Of a DNA stretch of 64,000 nt, positions 23,014 to 35,130 are shown in pieces. Source of the DNA: Hygrophila difformis. Lineage: Eukaryota; Streptophyta; Magnoliopsida; Lamiales; Acanthaceae. Under the pieces are notes generated by a model. It saw only the letters and a list, made by a program, of their open reading frames with translations. It was not told where the DNA came from and did no database searches. How positions within the stretch are numbered: the stretch's first letter is position 1; each line of letters begins with the position of its first letter. Both the position numbers and the translations under genes were made by a program. The stretch covers positions 46,959,175 through 47,023,174 of the forward strand of contig JAOANR010000003.1 in NCBI GenBank assembly GCA_030278955.1. Direction: 5' to 3'.

Positions 23014-24582
23014 TCAGGGTCGTGCAACTTTGGAAAAGTCCTTGACGAACCTCCTGTAATATCCAGCCAGTCCAAGAAAACTTCTCACTTCTGTTTGATT
23101 AGTAGGCGTAGGCCACTCGGTGATTGCTGATATTTTTGATGGGTCAACAGAAACTCCATCAGCTATTACAACGTGGCCTAAAAATGCTACTTTTTCTAAC
23201 CAAAAGTCACACTTGGACAACTTGGCATAGAGTTGGTGTTTCCTTAATGTCTCTAGCACCTGATGCAAGTGTTGCTCATGCTCTTCATTGCTCTTTGAAT
23301 AGATCAAGATGTCGTCGATGAAAATGACTACACATTGATCTAAAAATTCTCGAAACACATCATTCATGAGATTCATGAATACTGCTGGGGCATTTGTTAG
23401 CCCAAATGACATCACTGTAAATTCGTAATGTCCATAACGTGTCCTGAACGCAGTTTTCATAATATCCTTTTCAGCGATTCGCAGTTGATGATAACCGGAT
23501 CGCAAATCTATCTTGGAGAATACCGTTGCACCTTTAAGTTGATCGAAAAGGTCATCAATCCTAGGTAACGGGTATTTGTTTTTAACCGTTACCTGATTCA
23601 AACCTCTATAATCGATACAAAGACGTAACCCTCCATCTTTCTTCTTGACGAATAAGACTGGTGCTCCCCACGGCGACGTGCTAGGTTGTATATACCTCTT
23701 TTGTAATAATTCCTCGAGTTGCTCCTTGAGTTCATTCATTTCTAGGGTTGCCATGCGATAAGAAGCTTTTGATACAGGTTCTGTTCCGGGAAGTAGATCG
23801 ATTGTAAACCCGACTTCACGTTCTGGAGGCATTCCAGGAATTTCTTCTGGGAATACATCTGGATACTCCCTCACTACTGGAATGTCATCAATTTTATTCT
23901 CCTTTAACTTGAGGTTATGGATATAGCATGCATAAAGCATATATCCTTTCTGCATAAGACTATAAAATTTTAAGGCATTTACTACCTTAGTCTTACGTTT
24001 GGGGAGTTGGACATAGTAGTTGACCTTTTTGCCTCTAGTCTTAGACAGTATAATTTTGTGTTTCTGACACTCAATTACCGCTTTATATTGGGTAAGCCAA
24101 TCCATTCCCAATATAATATCAAAATCCTTAAGGTCAAATTCTACTAAGTTTGCATAGAACTCAAGGTTCTTAATGACTATAGGAATCCCATCGTATCGTT
24201 TGGTGCACGATACAATTTTTCCCGAAGGTAACTGAATTCCTAAGTTAATCATTTTAGGTTTTGGCATCTCTAATTCAGGCAAGATTCTAGAAGAGATAAA
24301 CGAACAACTTGCTCCAGAATCAAATAAAACCTTAACAGGCACACTTAAAGCCGTAAATGTACCTGTTATCACATCCCCTTGAGTTGAAAGATCTGCCTGA
24401 TTAATAACATTGAGCCGCCCTATAGGTGCTCCATGGTTCCCTTGTTGGTTTCTATTTTGCTGAGGCCTCTGTCCTTGATTATTTCCGTTTCGCACATCCT
24501 GATTATTTGGCTGAGTGGGGATATTGATAAGGTCATCTCTTTTTGTAATATTTTCAATGCGGGTCTTACACTCCTTCCTCAT
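23014..24582 (-). pseudogene. Chromovirus protease and reverse transcriptase
   Basis: The 522-residue frame begins in the gag zinc knuckle and contains an aspartic protease with [15 protein letters not shown] (about residue 85) and a reverse transcriptase with [37 protein letters not shown] and the catalytic [11 protein letters not shown]. It matures Gag-Pol and copies the RNA. It is in the same frame as gag, from which it is separated only by the TGA at 24592-24594, and ends at a frameshift near 23016 just after the [11 protein letters not shown] segment. Confidence 0.94.
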
Positions 24583-24591
24583 ATGACCTTC

Positions 24592-25745
24592 TCAGCCACA
24601 TCTATAACATGTACCCGGCTTGGGGCATCCTCTAGCCAAGTGGGGCTTGTTGCATTTTGGGCATTGTGGTATGTACCCTTCATGGTTTCTAGTACCATTG
24701 TTGCCCCCTCCTTTGTTTCCCTGGACGGGTCGATTCTGCCCACCTCGAATATTGCCTTTATTGTTGCTGAGGTGGTTGTTGTTGTTGCTGCTTCCTCGGT
24801 TGTCCCGAATCCTCTTGTCCTGTCCTTGGAACCCACGGCTAGACTCCCCGGCTTTTCTCTTCATCTGTTGTACACGAGAAACTGCGACAGCTCGATCGTA
24901 GATCGCTTGGAGGGTAGGATACTGAACCCCAGCCACCACTTCTCTAATGGAGAGGGTTAATCCCATTTCGAACTTCTGTGCCTTCTCGATATTGGTGGAG
25001 ACTAACTTAGGAGCTAATCTGACTAACTCCTTGAATCTGACATAGTATTCTTGTACAGATTGTGCTCCTTGTCGTAACGATAGAAACTCTTCATACATTG
25101 CTGCTTTGGTACTCATCGGGTAAAACCTTTCTCTTAGAGCTTCTGTAAAGTTTTCCCATGTATACTCCTCATGATCATCTAGCTCTCTCTTCTGTAACTG
25201 CCACCAGTCATCTGCGTCACCTCCTAAAAGTACGAGGCTACAGTAATTTTCTGCCGATCTGGGCAATGAGTCGCCTCGAGTAGCTTGTTGAAACTTTTTA
25301 TCCAATCCTCCAATTTAGTAGGGTCCTCCTGCCCATCATAACGAGGTGGTCTGTATTGGTTCACCACTGTTAGGTGATTGAGCTGGGCTTGAGGTGGCGG
25401 CACAGCTGCTGTGGCTTGATTAATTTGACCCTGACCCAAGGCAATGAGCATTTGCTCAATGATCCTTTGGCGATCATTGTCAAGCGAGTTTGGCGTGTTT
25501 CGATTCTGAGGGGTTTAGTTGTTGGGTGTTCCCTGATTAGGAGGTACCATGTTGTGTCCAACGCCCTGATTGTTGGTGATGTCAGGGTGATATATGTTGT
25601 GTGCAGGTGGTACAGCTTGTTGATTGGATACACCCTGTGCTGCTAGCACTTCGTGGTTAGTCATGTTCGGATTTTGGTGTGGCTCCATGTTGTTCAGGGC
25701 ATTAACACTTCGGAGGGTTTTTCTAGTCCTTGCATGGGGTGCCAT
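24592..25745 (-). pseudogene. Chromovirus Gag (capsid and nucleocapsid), broken
   Basis: A 76-codon frame starts at 25745 (MAPHARTRKT) and stops at TAA 25515-25517. The following frame has YDGQEDPTKLEDWIKSFNKL, and after an apparent one-base loss near 25228 continues as GGDADDWWQLQKREL, the Retrotrans_gag capsid core (ERFYPMSTKAAMYEEF, LRQGAQSVQEYYVRFKEL). A basic Asn/Gly-rich segment and CPKCNKPHLARGCP plus the start of a second CCHC knuckle follow; a TGA at 24592 interrupts that knuckle. Gag would package the RNA in virus-like particles. At least three lesions make it non-functional. Confidence 0.9.
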
Positions 25746-26421
25746 TCTGCTAAGGATGGTTAAGTAAGAGTGAGTTCAAGTCTAAGGGATGGTTATGTCC
25801 TAAAACTCATTAGGTCATTGTATAAGGATGAGTTAACGCAGAAATGTCTAAGTTAGGAGTATGACAAGCTTTATTTCATAAATCTAGAAAACATTACAAG
25901 ATAGAGAATTTAAAAAGACCACTTATGATAAGGTCAACTTCCTTAGTCTATCATAACAATTTTATTTTATTTTATTTATTTTATTTTATTTTATTTTATT
26001 TTTTATTTCTGTAGAAAATGATGCATGCTCATGACTGCATATGTCCCCACCCCAAAAATAATATCTAAGTTTCAAAATTTAACATAGCCCATTTGGGCCT
26101 TTGAAAAATACTTTGCATATTTCTTTCTCAAAATGGACTTTTTTTTTTTTTTTTAAATCCATAAACCGGAGTTAACTGTCGCATCCCTTAGTCAAGCTCG
26201 CCTTGTTGCTAACTTAACCAAGAAATGCTAAGATTAGAGGGTACCGCTTTCTAAGTAATTTGCCAACTAGTTAAAATATATAGCTACAGAGTCGCATTCC
26301 CAGGAAAGACTGGTAGAGCCACCGGCTGACGGGCAATCTTTAAAAACCAGACTCCTTAGACAAAATCACCTCATGTAGCTCTATATTTAATAGTTTACAA
26401 ATACTTAGAGTTTAAAAATAC
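25746..26421 (-). other. Untranslated leader of the chromovirus
   Basis: Between primer-binding site and gag. Contains TTTTA-type low-complexity sequence (25960-26007) and a T run (26138-26155); no gene. Confidence 0.7.
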
Positions 26422-26433
26422 GCTCTGATACCA
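26422..26433 (-). other. Primer-binding site, initiator Met-tRNA type
   Basis: The minus strand reads TGGTATCAGAGC, complementary to the 3' end of plant initiator methionine tRNA, three bases inside the right LTR. This fixes the minus-strand polarity. Confidence 0.92.
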
Positions 26434-26436
26434 CTC

Positions 26437-29400
26437 TGTAACACCCCGAAATTCATCCTCATAAGGTTTCAGAATGTTACCGCCACACTTGTCAGTCAGG
26501 CTCGCCCTTTGGCTAACTTAATTGACAAGTGCTACGGCTAAATATAAATTTTTGTAGTATGAACTTTAAAAATAATTGCCAATTTTATAAAATATAGACA
26601 TAAGAAAATTTAAAGTACTTAATACCAGAGTCATTGTTCTTTCTCACGCGGAAGCATAAACTTAAGACAATATATAGGACATTAATATTTAAAAGTACGT
26701 GGTTCCTTAAAGCAACAATCTTTTGATGAAAAGTAATTCCATCCCCAAATGATCATATCATGAGATGCAGTTCATATGTCAGCTCCAATATCTGTAAAAA
26801 GATAATACAACAAATTTTTATCAGTACAATGGTACTGAGTAAGTCAACCCGCTCCACTTTAAGAAGTGGGTTTTAAAATAGTGGTTGATACTCAAAAAAT
26901 AATAATAATAATATTTTTCACTTTTTCTTTTAAAATGATCACACACATTACCTTTAACAAAATAAATAACTTTCATTCTTACCATTGTAGCAACTATGCA
27001 CAAGAGGACACCATTTTCCATATATCATATCATATCATATCGGTCATAAGTCATGATCAGCATGCAGCGGACTCATATACAGACACACTCCGGAGCCTCG
27101 GGTAACCCATCACGGATACACCCAAGAGTATAGACTCATACATGCAACAACGCCGTTTTGGCACAATTTATCAACAATGCCGTCTTGGCATATTTAGAGG
27201 GGGAGGCCCCGCAAGACACATCCCTAGTGCATTAGCCCTCTATCAAGTATGACATCTTACTCAAGTTAATAGTGCACAATGGATTTAAAAGAGTTTTCCA
27301 CAATTTTCCACATAATATCCTCTTTAAAAGAGTTTTCAACAATCTCAAGGGAGTAACCTCATAACAAGGGCTTTCAATAATGCCAAATATCATTTCAACA
27401 TTTAACTCCCATATCAATATCTCATAAATATAAAAATATCATTTCATGGATCTCAAAATCCAACAATTTCTCATTTGGACCAAAAATCAAGTCCAACATC
27501 GCAGTTTACGCCAAGTCAGTTTAAAAATTCATATGAAAGGCGATTGCTATGAAATTTAAACTGTAGATACTCAACACCTAGTTGAACAAGTTTCATGTTT
27601 TACACTTTTCAAAATAAGGTATTGAAACATTTCAAAAATTGAGTTCTTTTCAGAACATGTATTCTGCCAGAAATTCAATAGTGACTCTATGATTTTCAAC
27701 AGGTATTAAAAATAGTAATTCGCGACCAAAAATTCTAAAATTTTACCACAAGGTAGATAAAAGATAGATAAATATTTTTCATGAAGAAACCATTTGGCTT
27801 TGAGACACTTAAGACCTTAAAAATGTGGATTTCAGAAAACACTATCATTTCTTAGATTTCAACAAAAAGAGATTTCGACCTTTCGATAAAGCGGATCCCA
27901 TAACTTTTTCATATGAGTTCTAAAAATTATAAAATTTTTCAGAAAGATACTCAACTCAATAAGGAACAAGTTTTATGAAGAAACCTTTGAGGGATAATGA
28001 ACCAAAATAGTTTAAAAAGATGGATCTTTGTGTAAACGAAAAACTGACAGATTTTGGTATAATGGGGAAATTCTAATTTTTTACTCTTAAAACATGGATT
28101 GGGATCTCCAAAACTTGAAGTAGAGAGTGTTAACTTACTGAATTGATGTATAAGAGCAAAGAGATTCAAAGATAATGGCCGTTATAACACAAGATTCGCA
28201 CCACAAATTACGGGTTTCGCTGAAATTCGATAAATAGAGGGAAATCAATTTATAGTATAAAAATAAAAGATTTAGATCTCTAAGATACAAGTTTACAAGG
28301 AGGATATCTTACTAACCAAGTGTTGAGAAGAGTTAGAACTCTTAGAATGATGAAGGTTGCCAAGCCTACAAGACTCCACAATCCTTAAGATATGCTCACT
28401 ATGTGGGAGAACTTTGAAGAATAAAATAGGTAGTGAATTTGGCTAATGAGATGGATGAGATTGGTGTGTTTGAAGGCTAGAAACTCCCTCTATTGATAGG
28501 CTAAGATTTGAACAATTGAACATGACACATTGTGAGAGTGATTACAACCTCACCAATCATCCAATTAAGTGTGTTTTGAGCAATAATGGTTAGAGTATTT
28601 GTATCCACTCATTTGGTCCTTATAGACTAACAAAGAGGCTATTAATTTGGGAGGCTATTAATTTTGTCCATCATGTTGTCTATTAACATAATGGTTTGCC
28701 TATTATGGAGGCTATTAATCTTGGTGGGTTCAAGAGATAATTGATCACTTTTCTTTGCTAGCCATTCATCCAAGACACTTGTTAATCATGTAGATTTTTC
28801 ATCTATTTGTTTAGGAAGAAAATTTCTTGCAATTGCTTTTAACCTTATATTTGTGTAAGTAGTGTATCATGAAAATGATTGAAGTATTAGCTTGTCTACA
28901 AAAATCATTATTCTTGCCATTATTTAGTGGCATGCATTCATACTCAATGAGTTGGATATGATAATATAATATTTATTTATTTATTTCAAGTATTGTATTT
29001 ATATTAATATGCTTTCAAAAAGATAATAATAATATACTTGCATGGTTTTATTTATTCATAACAATACTCAAACCACAAAGTCTTCATGTCAACATCAAAT
29101 AAAAATTATAATCTATGAATATATTTTCTTATATATAAAAATTAATTCTCATAGATTCATATAAAAACTCATACTTTTATTTTTATAAAAATTTATTCCA
29201 TAATGAATATCAAAGTACTTAAAATATTCACATACTATCCTCATAATAATTTTCAAGACCAATGTGTATATATATAAAAACTTATAATTTAAACAATAGA
29301 TTTAAAAAATATTCCATAAACTATATAATTCTATTACCCATGATATTGAAATTCATATTTCTTTTGGAAAAGACAAATTTACATATATAGTTTTTCAAGT

Positions 29401-29511
29401 GTTGTTTTGTAGAAAAATCAATATACTAATTCTTTAAACAAGTGATTAAATATTTAATAAAAGTCTCTTTAGTGAATTACAATTATTTCGGGTAATTTCT
29501 ATGGTATTACA
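26437..29511 (-). repeat. Chromovirus 5' LTR (right copy)
   Basis: 3075 bp, same termini and order of landmarks as 17705-20779. It is the promoter LTR for minus-strand transcription, but its TATA position (28489-28498) carries an A-to-C change relative to the other LTR. Confidence 0.95.
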
Positions 29512-29934
29512 ATTTCTATTCTCGATTAATCAATAGATATAAATAAAATATCCCATAAATAATCAATAATTAATGTAATTTAGTTATTCTCAATTTTTAG
29601 TTACTAATCCCAAAATGGTAAATTAATTATATTCTCAATTAATCCATCCAATGATTGATTGACATTAAATGAAAATCTATTATGTCTAATTTTCCTTCCA
29701 AAAACCCTACTATATATATAGCATTTTAATATCATTAGTATAATTTATTAAGTTATACATATTTACTATTCTTAGGATCTTATTATAATTTGTTTATTAA
29801 ATGATTTTTATTTGTATTGGCAACTAAATCTTTCCATATAAATCTATCCGTATTTTGGAAGTACAATATTAAATTATAAAATGGAAACTAAATATTAGAA
29901 TATGTATTTTTTTTTAAAAAATAAACCATTCTAA

Positions 29935-30325
29935 GGGGGGTGTATTGGATTGAGACTCTATAGGATTTTTTTGGACTTTCAAAATTGGGTTGTATTCAAT
30001 CTAGATTTTAAAAAGTCTTTAAAAATCTAGATGTATTCAATACTGATTTTAAAAAGTCTTTAAAAATCTAGGAGTATTCAATACAGATTTTAAAAAGTCT
30101 TTAAAAATATAGAGGTATTCAACACTCTTTAGATTTTAATTCTTTATAGATTTTATCGGATTTTCTTAAAAATTATAACTACACGAAATCTCTCTAAAAT
30201 CAGTCAAACTCTTCATGGACTCTATATGAATCGGTCAACTCTACGTGGAGTACATGGACTTTTAAAATCCACCGACTTTTTCAAGTTCATAAAAATCTAA
30301 TAAAATCTCAAACGAATACACCCCC
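29935..30325. mobile_element. PIF/Harbinger (Tourist-like) MITE with internal repeats
   Basis: Termini GGGGGGTGTATTGGATTGAG and CTCAAACGAATACACCCCC are inverted copies; TAA flanks both ends (29932-29934, 30326-30328). The tandem copies near 16930 and 30840 show the unoccupied site. Internally a ~41-bp unit containing TTTTAAAAAGTCTTTAAAAA is repeated three to four times (29995-30125). Confidence 0.9.
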
Positions 30326-30950
30326 TAAATTAGAATGATTTATTAATTAATTTATACATATCTATTACAATTATATAAGGATCTTCCTACATTTTTATAA
30401 GGATCTTCCTATAATTTTTAGTCAATAATCCGAAAAGTGTATAAAAAAATAAAATATAAAGTAATCACATCAATGATTGATTAACATTAAATGAAATTAC
30501 AAATAATTCCCTCAATAATTATCTGCATTAACATTAATTATATTATATTCACAATTAATGTAATGATCAATAGATATTAAATAATTATTGAGAAAATCGG
30601 GAAGAAAATTAGGGATTACAGGAATTATTCAATGAAGAAATAGGTATGGAAACTAAATATTAATGAAGAAAATTTTGAAAGAAAATGGAAACACAATATT
30701 AAATTATTGTGTTAAATTATAAAATCGGGAAGAAAAATCAATGGATTTTTGAAATGATCAATGAACAAAATTTTGGAAACACAATATTAAATTATAAAAT
30801 GGAAACTAAATATTAGAAATATATTTTTTAAAATAAAGCATTCTATATTAGTATGATTTATTAATTAATTTATACATATCTATTACAATTATATAAGGAT
30901 CTTCCTATAATTTATTTATCAAAAGATTTTTATTTCTATATCTGAGACGT

Positions 30951-33900
30951 TTCACTTCCCCATTTTACACTATATAAGGCATTATATTCATTTAGTTATT
31001 ACAACAATAATAAGAAAATATTCCGCTACACTATTTCTAGCAGTGTTTGCATAACGCAAGTTGCATAACTTCAGTTGCATGACTTCAACATGGAGAGTAA
31101 ATTACTATACAATATTTTTTGGTAATTTACATTACCCCATATATGTAGCATATCTTTTCATATATACGCCTAAGTAGTTTACATTACCCCAGCTCAACCC
31201 ACCGATGGATTGTGGATAAGGCGGGCTAGCCCGTAACTTTTTTACTTAAATAATAAAGTCAATTTTTTATTATACAATATTTATTTAAAAATTAAATATA
31301 TTATCTCATTTAAAATTGTTTTATTTAAAAATTAAATATATTATCTAATTTAAAATTAAAAATATTTTAAAAAAATAAAATGACTTTTTTTTTAAAAAAA
31401 AACATTCTTTCTTAAAAATAACTTTAAATTAGTATAAAAAAAGTAATACTAAGTTAACATTAAGTCAATTTTATATTTCTTTAATTACAAAAATATAAAA
31501 TTTTTAAAATTATATATTATCAAATTAACATTTTATGATTTCAATAAACATCCAATCAACAACATTTACATTATGTTATTTAAGCTTTCATAACAAACTT
31601 TTAAATAAAATGGCTTGGCCCGTGGGCCAGCCCAAGCGACTGCGGGTTTAGACGGGCATGACCTGTTTAGGCTCGCTCCAAATCAGACATCTATTTGTTC
31701 AGCCTAACCCACCATTTAAGTGAGGCAGGATTGGCCCAACGGGCCAAGCCCATTTTGATAGCCTTAAGTTTCATATGTATTTTTTATGATTCTGCCATCA
31801 GGTATTTTTTTTTCATATTGTATCTTATATTATATATTATTCACTTTTTCCAAGAATGAGAACTTTTAATATGAATACATTATACATGGTACTCGATTTC
31901 ACTTCCCATATAGAAAATATGAGCAATTTTTATTTGAATACATGATACAAGGTGTTCGATTTCACTTCACAAGTGGAAAATACGTTGCGAAAAAGTTTAG
32001 ACCACTTTTTCAAGAAGGGCAATGATATTCAATACATAAATTTGGTGTGCTAGGTAATGTCTCTGAGTTTCAGCAACTAATCATAAGTATCCGGCATCGT
32101 TTTATCCGACTATATAAGTTTGTCACGAAACATGTATTTCTTTTGAGGCTCTTATATTTCAATTCAAGTCATTTGAAGATATGCTTAGTAGCGAATATGA
32201 TCCATTAGCCACAACTCTATTTTGTATCTTACCGTTTTATATATTATTATTGGCCTTATAATTTAATCGTATTGACCAAATATATAGTTTGATTATTTTT
32301 TTTGAAGACATCATTGGTAGGCTTATTTCTAAACCCTATGTGGTTTATGTTGATTTAGAGGTAGTGGTTCTCAAGAGCCAATGCTGATACCAGGTGTTTT
32401 CTCTATGAATCATTGTAGCCATGTCTCTGTTTTGTTATTACAATTACAACATAAGTAATTTTTTATTTTAAGGAGGCAGACCAAGAAATGAGATTATAAC
32501 CTAAAATATGGCTTATTATGTGGTATAGGTAAATTTTCATTTTTTTTTACAAAATGGATAGTGTTATACATTTTGCAAAAAATCCCTCAATTTTTTACAC
32601 TGAAAAATTATTTCCCCTTTTTTTTTGGTCATTTTGTACGCTTACGCATGAATGTTGAATGTATTGGTCATTTTTAGGTCAGAGCTGAAGGATCTGTTTG
32701 ATTTCTTTGATCACGTGTTAGTTGTATTGATCGAATGATGGAATATGTGGCTTACATTTATTCTTAATTTTGAAGATTTATTAAATGATTTTTTTTTCCT
32801 GCGCAAAATTAGTTATTTTAGATTAATTACAAGATCAATTGGTTTCTCCAGTGGTGACATTTGACTTCTCATTTTGCTCTGGCAGTAAGATATTACTCTT
32901 CTGGTGGGTGGCTTGGAGTGGTAATTTCAAACTTCCACTTTTGCGATGTTCAATTATTCACTTATTAATATCCAACTCACTAATTGTAGAACAATGAGGC
33001 TCTTCAAATGAGTATTTGTCTATCATATTTGTGGCATCTCAATTATTTTTTACAAATGAGTCTTTGTATATTATATTTGTGGCATCTCAATTGTTTTCTC
33101 CTTAAATACTACACATCGTATATTGTTTTATAATTTGAATTGAAGTTTAATGTTTTGCTCTATGTTCCGGATGATTACATATTGTTTAATGAATTTTATT
33201 AATTGCTTTAAAATGCATCTCTTTCAATGAAGCGTTGTTTGATTCTCTAAATATTAGCCGCTTTAAAATGAATCTTATACTTGATTGTCGCGATGCCAAT
33301 AAATATACATGAATTATAAGTGCATTACATTTATTCTTAGGTTTTTCTTAAAAAAAAGTCATAATTTTAAAGAATTTAAATGTGGTTAAAATTAAAGAAA
33401 TCATATCGCGTACACTGAATCTTAAAATAATATTTATTTCATTTTTTCATATAAATACAACTAAACTTTATAGTTCATATTATTTCATTAGTGGTCCTAT
33501 ATATGATATAGATTTATATTGATTTTTTGATCCAGGCGTGCATATTCGTTGTGACTGATCTGTTATAGATAATCTAATCTATAAAACCTATGAGCTATGA
33601 AACAATTTTTTTAATGATTTTATTTGCTGATTTAAAATTTAATTATATTTTGTTTCCAAAAAAATTTAATTGTATTTAAAAACATATTTATTCCATAATC
33701 TGTATCGATGGAATTAACAACTGCCAGTTTTAAATAAGCTACATTTTATTTTTAACGTATTGATAATGATAAGAGCAATTTTATTCCTTTAGTTAGTGAC
33801 ATGAAATTGTCAAGCAATTCATTGCTTTTATAAATGCTATGGGAAAAGAATATGGGACGTTATTAGAATTTTTATTTATTTATTTTTTTTAAATGTGTTT

Positions 33901-34180
33901 TGTCATCTTTATTACTTTTACGCATGTATAAATTATTTTCTTTAGAGGAGCCGAGCAAGAAAACAAATATGAAAACTTTGATATTCCTTCAACCTTGACA
34001 ATTAAACGCAATTTTTACAGTAAAAAATGAAACCTATAATCTTGATCAATTTCTTATTCATTGCTTCTTTCGTCAGCTATTTTACCTTATATATTTTCTT
34101 TCTTTCAATCTGTGAGGACAATTTATTCTTTTGTTGAATCTATAAATAAAAAGACTTTTATATTTTAGGAACTTTTCTCT
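30951..34180. other. Helitron-like 3' region, no gene
   Basis: AT-rich, with no supported coding sequence. An exception is 31190-31757, where the sequence has repeated GGGCTAGCCCG, GGCCCGTGGGCCAGCCC and GGCCCAACGGGCC palindromic wording and ends TTTTGATAGCC, resembling a degraded hAT-like repeat split by AT-rich sequence. Confidence 0.4.
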
Positions 34181-34195
34181 CCGCGCATCGCGCGG
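34181..34195 (+). other. Helitron 3' terminal hairpin
   Basis: CCGCGC-ATC-GCGCGG, a perfect 6-bp stem with a 3-base loop, placed 10 bases before CTTG at 34206-34209. This is the usual spacing of the subterminal hairpin that ends rolling-circle transposition. Confidence 0.75.
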
Positions 34196-34209
34196 ACGGG
34201 TAATTCTTG

Positions 34210-34488
34210 TATTATATATATATTGAAATTTCATGACTAAATCGTAAAAATATTAGAAGAATAGTCTGATTAATGGAAACATTTACTAAAAAATAGAACC
34301 TATAAATTTATATATATAAAATATGTTATTAGTAGTACTATTTTTTATTCCCTATCATAGCCCCCACAATAAGATACATGAAAGAAGTACAATGCACACA
34401 AGTGGTATATGGCCACATTAGCATAATTGTAGGGTAGAAATCAATATCATAGCCATATAATGTAGGAATAAATTGGATCAAGCAGAAA
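34210..34488. other. 3' flank of EF-hand gene 1
   Basis: From about 34330 it resembles the 3' flanks of the other two EF-hand genes (shared GAAGTACAA, TGGCCACA, CATAATTGTA and AAATTGGATCAAGCAGAAA phrases). Holds the 3' untranslated region on the minus strand. Confidence 0.6.
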
Positions 34489-34923
34489 TTAAAGGATGTT
34501 GGATTTGGAAGCCTCGAGGTCGGCAGCCTTTTTGAGGAAATTGAAGTGGTCTCCATGTCCATGGTCTTCTAATGCCATCTGAATAGGACAGAATCCGAGC
34601 CCTTCTGCGATTCCCACCAGCATGTTCCTCATCTCTTCCCTGAACTCTTTCTTGTCCACTGTCCCGTTGTTGTCGCAGTCGAATTTCTTGAATATCGAGT
34701 CGTGGAGCCTCGCCATCTCCTCCGCCGGGGTGGCCACGTCCACGCCGAAGTGGGTCTCGACCAACCTCATGGATTCCGACGCACGGCGGAGCTCCGTTCT
34801 CGATAGAAGGCCGTCGTTGTTGAGGTCCAGCCAGGCGAAGGCGTCGTCCACGCTTTTCTGGAATTGAGAATCGTCGTTGATGAAAGAGAGGATTGTAGAG
34901 GCATCCATTACCACCACCGCCAT
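34489..34923 (-). CDS. EF-hand calcium-binding protein, tandem copy 1
   Basis: 144 residues, intronless. Two canonical EF-hand loops are visible: DLNNDGLLSRTE at residues 33-44 and DCDNNGTVDKKE at 82-93, each with acidic ligands at positions 1, 3, 5, 9 and 12 or accepted substitutes. The N-terminus (MAVVVMDAS) has no signal peptide and there is no transmembrane segment, so a soluble cytosolic or nuclear calcium sensor is likely; the target is unknown. Over 95 percent identical to the copies at 50340 and 61083. A five-base insertion near the 3' end introduces TAA two codons early, so it lacks the final Ser-Ala of its paralogues. The start ATG sits in a good context (followed by GCG) and is shared by all three copies. 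Confidence 0.92.
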   Translation of the reverse strand: MAVVVMDASTILSFINDDSQFQKSVDDAFAWLDLNNDGLLSRTELRRASESMRLVETHFGVDVATPAEEMARLHDSIFKKFDCDNNGTVDKKEFREEMRNMLVGIAEGLGFCPIQMALEDHGHGDHFNFLKKAADLEASKSNIL

Positions 34924-35055
34924 GGATAAGTAGTAATTAATAATAATGGGATATATTGTAAGTTGTAGTAACTTGTAAGTTGTGCTGATTGGTGTGTGAT
35001 TGTCAAGTACTAGTTGTACGTGTTTATGAAGAGAGCTGATAATGTGGGAGGAATT

Positions 35056-35063
35056 TATTTATA
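35056..35063 (-). promoter_or_regulatory. TATA box of EF-hand gene 1
   Basis: The minus strand reads TATAAATA about 135 bp before the ATG. The same position in the other two copies is also TATAAAT. Confidence 0.65.
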
Positions 35064-35130
35064 GTGCAGGAATGTCACAAACGCGTCCTTGTCTGGACAT
35101 GGAATTGGGAGGTTGTTTGTTAGTTTAAAG

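Larger units (their letters stand above)
17705..29511 (-). mobile_element. Ty3/gypsy chromovirus (Tekay/Del-like), full structure, defective
   Basis: Two LTRs of 3075 bp each (17705-20779 and 26437-29511), both TGTAACACCCC...GGTATTACA, flanked by the 5-bp target-site duplication ATTTC (17700-17704 and 29512-29516). The primer-binding site adjoins the right LTR and the polypurine tract the left LTR, so the element is transcribed on the minus strand. Domain order gag, protease, reverse transcriptase, RNase H, integrase, chromodomain-like tail marks a chromovirus. The sampled LTR regions differ by roughly one base in 50-60. Several stops and frameshifts break gag-pol. It lies in the second tandem unit of the Helitron-like host. 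Confidence 0.96.
10801..30950. repeat. Diverged tandem units of ~1.1-1.2 kb, split by insertions
   Basis: Landmarks recur in order. The AATTCCAAAAAGTATAAAA-type block occurs at 10810, 17028 and 30424. TTAATGTAATGATCAATGGA occurs at about 10890, 17160 and 30556. The GATTAGAGGACAT block occurs at 11063 and 17350. GGCAACTAAATCTTTCC occurs at 11720 and 29820. AATATTAAATTATAAAATGG occurs near 16869, 29868 and 30785. Unit 1 holds the MULE, unit 2 holds the gypsy element and the Harbinger MITE, and the third unit is partial. Because insertions differ between units, each unit serves as an empty site for the other. Confidence 0.8.
9881..34209 (+). mobile_element. Helitron-like element with nested insertions
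   Basis: The candidate left end is TCTATATCTA at 9881 after an A, leading into ATCTAAAACAAAATAG (9918-9933), wording common at plant Helitron 5' ends. The right end has a perfect 6-bp-stem hairpin at 34181-34195, then 10 bases and CTTG at 34206-34209 followed by T; Helitrons normally end in CTRR before T, so one base has changed. Removing the MULE (11749-16840), gypsy (17705-29511) and MITE (29935-30325) leaves about 7.0 kb. No Rep/helicase frame is visible, so it is non-autonomous. The exact left end is uncertain because TCTATA is repeated. Confidence 0.55.

Noticed and set aside
17705..29511. Endogenous pararetrovirus or envelope-bearing element
   Set aside because: No movement protein, coat or envelope-like frame; the domain order and chromodomain-like tail are those of a chromovirus retrotransposon.
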